DNA from: JAFKKS01 sp039808325
Lineage (GTDB): Bacteria; Pseudomonadota; Alphaproteobacteria; Rhizobiales; Xanthobacteraceae
Assembly: GCA_039808325.1 (NCBI GenBank)
Contig: JBDHSU010000027.1
Coordinates: forward strand, 1 to 34,946
Reading direction: 5' to 3'
Length of the DNA: 34,946 bases
The notes under the pieces are model-generated. The model saw only the letters and a list, made by a program, of their open reading frames with translations. It was not told the DNA's origin and searched no databases. Shown piece by piece: positions 32,370 through 34,946 of the stretch (positions within the stretch are counted from its first letter, which is position 1; the number at the start of each line of letters is the position of its first letter). The translations under genes were made by a program, and so were the position numbers.

Positions 32370-34226
32370 ATGGATCGCCAAGGCCTTAACGGTAAGGCCG
32401 CAGCGCACGGTCAGCGTGTCGTGAACGATAAGGCCAGGGAGGATACCAAGGCGGGAGGCGGCGTCGACTACGAGGCGCTGGCGCGTAACCTCGCCCGCAT
32501 GATGGAGGAAGGCGGCAAGGCCCTGTCCGCCTACTTGAACCCGCGCGAGCAAGGCAAGGTCACCGACGACTCCGCGACCGAATGGGCCGATGTTTTCAAG
32601 ACGTTGGGCAAGGTTGCCGAATATTGGCTTGAGGACCCGGCGCGCGCCGTGGATCTGCAGCGCAGCCTTGGCAGGACCTATCTGGACCTTTGGGCGCGCG
32701 GCGCCAAGCGTTTGAGCGGCGAAACGGCGGTCCCGCTGGTCGAGCCCGATCCGCGCGACCGGCGCTTCAAGGACCCGGACTGGACCGAGAACCCGTTCTT
32801 CGACTTCGTCAAGCAGGCCTATCTCCTGACGCTGCAATGGGCGAACCATCTGGTCGTCGACGCCAAGGATCTCGACGATCGCACGCGCCTGAAAGCGGAC
32901 TTCTATGTTCGCCAGATCGCCAACGCGCTGGCGCCGTCGAACTTCGTGATGACGAACCCGGAACTGTTGCGCGAGACCGTCGCCACCAACGGCGCCAACC
33001 TCGCGCGCGGCATGCATATGCTGGCCGAGGACATCGCCGCCGGCGGCGGAACGCTGAAAATCCGCCAGTCCGATGCCGAGAGCTTCGCGGTCGGCCGCAA
33101 TCTGGCGCTGACCCCCGGCAAGGTCATCTACCAGAACGATTTGATGCAACTCATCCAATACGCGCCGAGCACGCCGAGCGTCTTCAAGACGCCGCTACTG
33201 ATCGTGCCGCCCTGGATCAACAAGTTCTATATTCTCGATCTCACGCCCGAGAAATCGATGATCAAGTGGTGCGTCGACCAGGGGCTGACGGTCTTCGTCA
33301 TCTCCTGGGTCAATCCCGACGCCCACCTCGCCACCAAGGGCTTCGACGACTACATGCGCGAGGGCCCGCTGGCGGCGCTCGACGCGGTCAAGAAAGCGAC
33401 CGGCGAGAGCAAGGTGCATTTCGCCGGCTACTGTGTCGGCGGCACGCTGCTCGCCATCACCCTCGCCTACATGGCCGCCAAGCGCGACCGGCGCGCCGCG
33501 TCCGCGACCTTCTTCGCCACGCAGGTCGACTTCACCTATGCCGGCGACCTGCAAGTCTTCGTCGACGAGGATCAGATCGAGGCGGTCGAGCGGCGCATGT
33601 CCGAGCGCGGCTATCTCGAAGGCAAGCGGATGGCGACGGCGTTCAACATGCTGCGATCGCACGAGCTGATCTGGCCCTACGTCGTCAACAATTACATGCG
33701 CGGCAAGAAGCCGATGCCGTTCGATCTGCTGTTCTGGAACGCGGACGCGACGCGCATGCCCGCCGCCAACCACTCGTTTTACTTGCGAAATTGCTATCTC
33801 GAGAACAACCTCACCAAGGGCAAGATGGAAGTGGCCGGGCAGAAGCTCGACCTCGGCAAGGTCAAGATCCCGATCTACAATCTCGCCACCCGCGAGGATC
33901 ACATCGCCCCGGCGAAGTCCGTCTTTCTCGGCTCACGTTTTTTCGGTGGTCCGGTGCGTTTCGTGCTGGCGGGTTCGGGGCACATCGCCGGCGTCGTCAA
34001 TCCGGTGAGCAAGAACAAGTATCAGTATTGGGCCGGCGGCAAGCCGGTCGGTTCCGTCGAGCAATGGCTCAGCAAGGCGAAGGAACACCCCGGCTCCTGG
34101 TGGCCGGACTGGCTCGCCTGGATGACGAAGATGGGCGACGAGCGCGTGCCGGCCCGCGAGCCCGGCGGCGGCAAGCTCAAGCCGATCGAGGACGCGCCGG
34201 GCAGCTACGTCCGCGTCCGGGACTGA
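32370..34226 (+). CDS. phaC: Class I poly(3-hydroxyalkanoate) synthase PhaC
   Basis: This 618-residue polymerase builds PHB and related polyesters from hydroxyacyl-CoA on the granule surface. The lipase-like box GYCVGG holds catalytic Cys355. Asp510 in REDHIAP and His538 in GSGHIAG complete the triad. Size and motif order fit class I synthases such as Cupriavidus PhaC (589), with a variable N-terminal 100 residues. VPPWINKFYILDL and WNADATRMPAANHSFYLRN are family landmarks. ATG 32370 lacks a good Shine-Dalgarno sequence, so the true start may be slightly downstream. PhaA, PhaB, PhaP and PhaR are not in the window. An acylphosphatase follows 94 nt later. Confidence 0.95.
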   Translation: MDRQGLNGKAAAHGQRVVNDKAREDTKAGGGVDYEALARNLARMMEEGGKALSAYLNPREQGKVTDDSATEWADVFKTLGKVAEYWLEDPARAVDLQRSLGRTYLDLWARGAKRLSGETAVPLVEPDPRDRRFKDPDWTENPFFDFVKQAYLLTLQWANHLVVDAKDLDDRTRLKADFYVRQIANALAPSNFVMTNPELLRETVATNGANLARGMHMLAEDIAAGGGTLKIRQSDAESFAVGRNLALTPGKVIYQNDLMQLIQYAPSTPSVFKTPLLIVPPWINKFYILDLTPEKSMIKWCVDQGLTVFVISWVNPDAHLATKGFDDYMREGPLAALDAVKKATGESKVHFAGYCVGGTLLAITLAYMAAKRDRRAASATFFATQVDFTYAGDLQVFVDEDQIEAVERRMSERGYLEGKRMATAFNMLRSHELIWPYVVNNYMRGKKPMPFDLLFWNADATRMPAANHSFYLRNCYLENNLTKGKMEVAGQKLDLGKVKIPIYNLATREDHIAPAKSVFLGSRFFGGPVRFVLAGSGHIAGVVNPVSKNKYQYWAGGKPVGSVEQWLSKAKEHPGSWWPDWLAWMTKMGDERVPAREPGGGKLKPIEDAPGSYVRVRD

Positions 34227-34320
34227 ACCGTCAGGGCCTTATGCAGGGCGGCCCCGCTCCCCTTGACTCGAAGCGCCACGTCGCCGAATTGGGCTGGTGC
34301 TGCATGCGAGGGCGCGCCGC

Positions 34321-34626
34321 ATGAGCGGGACCGAGATCGCACGCCACGTCGTCATCCGCGGCCGCGTCCAGGGCGTCGGCTTCCGTTATTGGACGCAGCG
34401 CGAAGCGCTGCGGCACGACCTGCGGGGCTCCGTTCGCAATCGCCGCGACGGCACGGTGGAGGCGACCTTCTCGGGCCCGGCGGACGCCGTTTCGGCGATA
34501 ATCGAGGCCTGCCGCCGCGGCCCGCCAGGGTCGGCCGTCTCGGCCATCGAAGCCGCCCCTGAGGCATGGGGGGAAATGCCGCTCCCGCGTCAGGGCGAGC
34601 GCTTCTCGATCCTCTCGACCGTCTGA
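34321..34626 (+). CDS. Acylphosphatase
   Basis: This 101-residue enzyme hydrolyses acyl phosphates such as carbamoyl phosphate or 1,3-bisphosphoglycerate. The signature GRVQGVGFRYWTQREA near residues 14-29 contains the phosphate-binding Arg22, and Asn40 in GSVRNRRDGTVEA is the water-activating residue. I chose ATG 34321 with GAGGGC upstream; an in-frame upstream ATG at 34297 is less likely. Its 3' end overlaps that of the convergent lipB by 37 nt. A role in carbon or acetyl-phosphate turnover is general family knowledge; nothing here narrows it. Confidence 0.92.
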   Translation: MSGTEIARHVVIRGRVQGVGFRYWTQREALRHDLRGSVRNRRDGTVEATFSGPADAVSAIIEACRRGPPGSAVSAIEAAPEAWGEMPLPRQGERFSILSTV

Positions 34627-34946
34627 CCGGCGGCGTCGACCGCCACGCCGAAAAGACCCTCGAATTCCCTCCGCAGCGCCCGGTCGACCTCCGGCATCGA
34701 CGCCGTCACGCCGAGATCGGCAAGGCTGGTGACGCCGAAGCGGGGATCGGCGATGCCGCACGGCACGATCCCGGCGAAGTGCGAGAGATCGGGCGAGACA
34801 TTGAGGCTGACGCCATGCAGCGTCACCCAACGGCGCACTCGGATACCAATCGCCGCGATCTTGTCCTCGCGGTCCGGCCCCTTCTCCGGCCGCGCGACCC
34901 AAACGCCGATGCGGTCCTGGCGGCGTTCCCCGCGGACTCCGAATTG
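34590..34946 (-). CDS. lipB: Lipoyl(octanoyl) transferase LipB (C-terminal part; cut by window edge)
   Basis: The visible 118 codons are the C-terminal part of the enzyme that moves octanoyl from acyl-carrier protein to lipoate-dependent proteins. The catalytic Lys is in EDKIAAIGIRVRRWVTLHG and the catalytic Cys in GIVPCGI, both matching the LipB signature. The frame continues out of the window at 34946, so the N-terminal half, with the start, is missing. Its stop codon lies at 34590, within the 3' end of the acylphosphatase gene. The tail after the Cys runs through SLADLGVTASMPEVDRALR, typical of the family. Confidence 0.9.
   Translation of the reverse strand, partial: QFGVRGERRQDRIGVWVARPEKGPDREDKIAAIGIRVRRWVTLHGVSLNVSPDLSHFAGIVPCGIADPRFGVTSLADLGVTASMPEVDRALRREFEGLFGVAVDAAGQTVERIEKRSP

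Overview
The window looks like chromosomal DNA from an alphaproteobacterium of the order Hyphomicrobiales (Rhizobiales), probably near the Bradyrhizobium/Xanthobacteraceae side. This is inferred from the high G+C content, a complete aapJQMP amino-acid transporter beside a cystathionine beta-lyase gene, an NDUFS4-type complex I accessory subunit, a double cold-shock-domain protein, a DUF6481-type protein, a class I PHA synthase and GAGCATGATCC-type intergenic repeats. No species can be named from the sequence alone. I see no phage, plasmid, integrase, insertion sequence, CRISPR array or secondary-metabolite cluster. The content is mostly core metabolism and envelope genes.

Layout. 1-4554 (minus): the general L-amino-acid ABC transporter aapJ-aapQ-aapM-aapP, with two strong hairpins between aapJ and aapQ. 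It diverges from metC-like cystathionine beta-lyase (4795-5997, plus). 6124-14541 (minus): a PAP2 membrane phosphatase, then the pbpC and alpha-2-macroglobulin pair, a periplasmic defence and peptidoglycan-repair couple. 14691-17857 (minus): a tight cassette of flavin-reductase-like protein, Ldh-family dehydrogenase and amidase, whose joint pathway I cannot name. 18207-19772 (plus): an outer-membrane beta-barrel protein, a clear terminator and a short-chain dehydrogenase.

19814-21927 (minus) alternates tRNA and protein genes: double-CSD protein, tRNA-Pro(UGG), NDUFS4-like subunit, tRNA-Arg(UCG), DUF6481-like protein, a repeat, tRNA-Arg(UCU). 22090-25665: a Sir2-family deacylase (minus), then on the plus strand glyoxalase I, tRNA-Glu(UUC), a secreted Cys/His-rich small protein, an MltB-type lytic transglycosylase and a hicB-hicA toxin-antitoxin pair. 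25668-31816 (minus): recJ, a GNAT acetyltransferase, class II fructose-bisphosphatase glpX, homoserine dehydrogenase hom and a class I aminotransferase. 31896-34946: a small lipoprotein (minus), phaC and acylphosphatase (plus), and the C-terminal part of lipB (minus) cut by the window edge.

Two dispersed repeat families run through the window. One is a 116-bp double-hairpin element with three same-orientation copies (7151, 19907, 29031). The other is a GAGCATGATCC element with two copies (5991, minus; 29147, plus). They sit exactly at gene ends: the stop codons of metC and pbpC lie inside repeat sequence, and one composite array fills the gap between glpX and hom. These junctions, the alternating tRNA/protein chain and the uncharacterised three-gene enzyme cassette are the most unusual things I found. 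I do not see strong evidence for an entirely new biological system.
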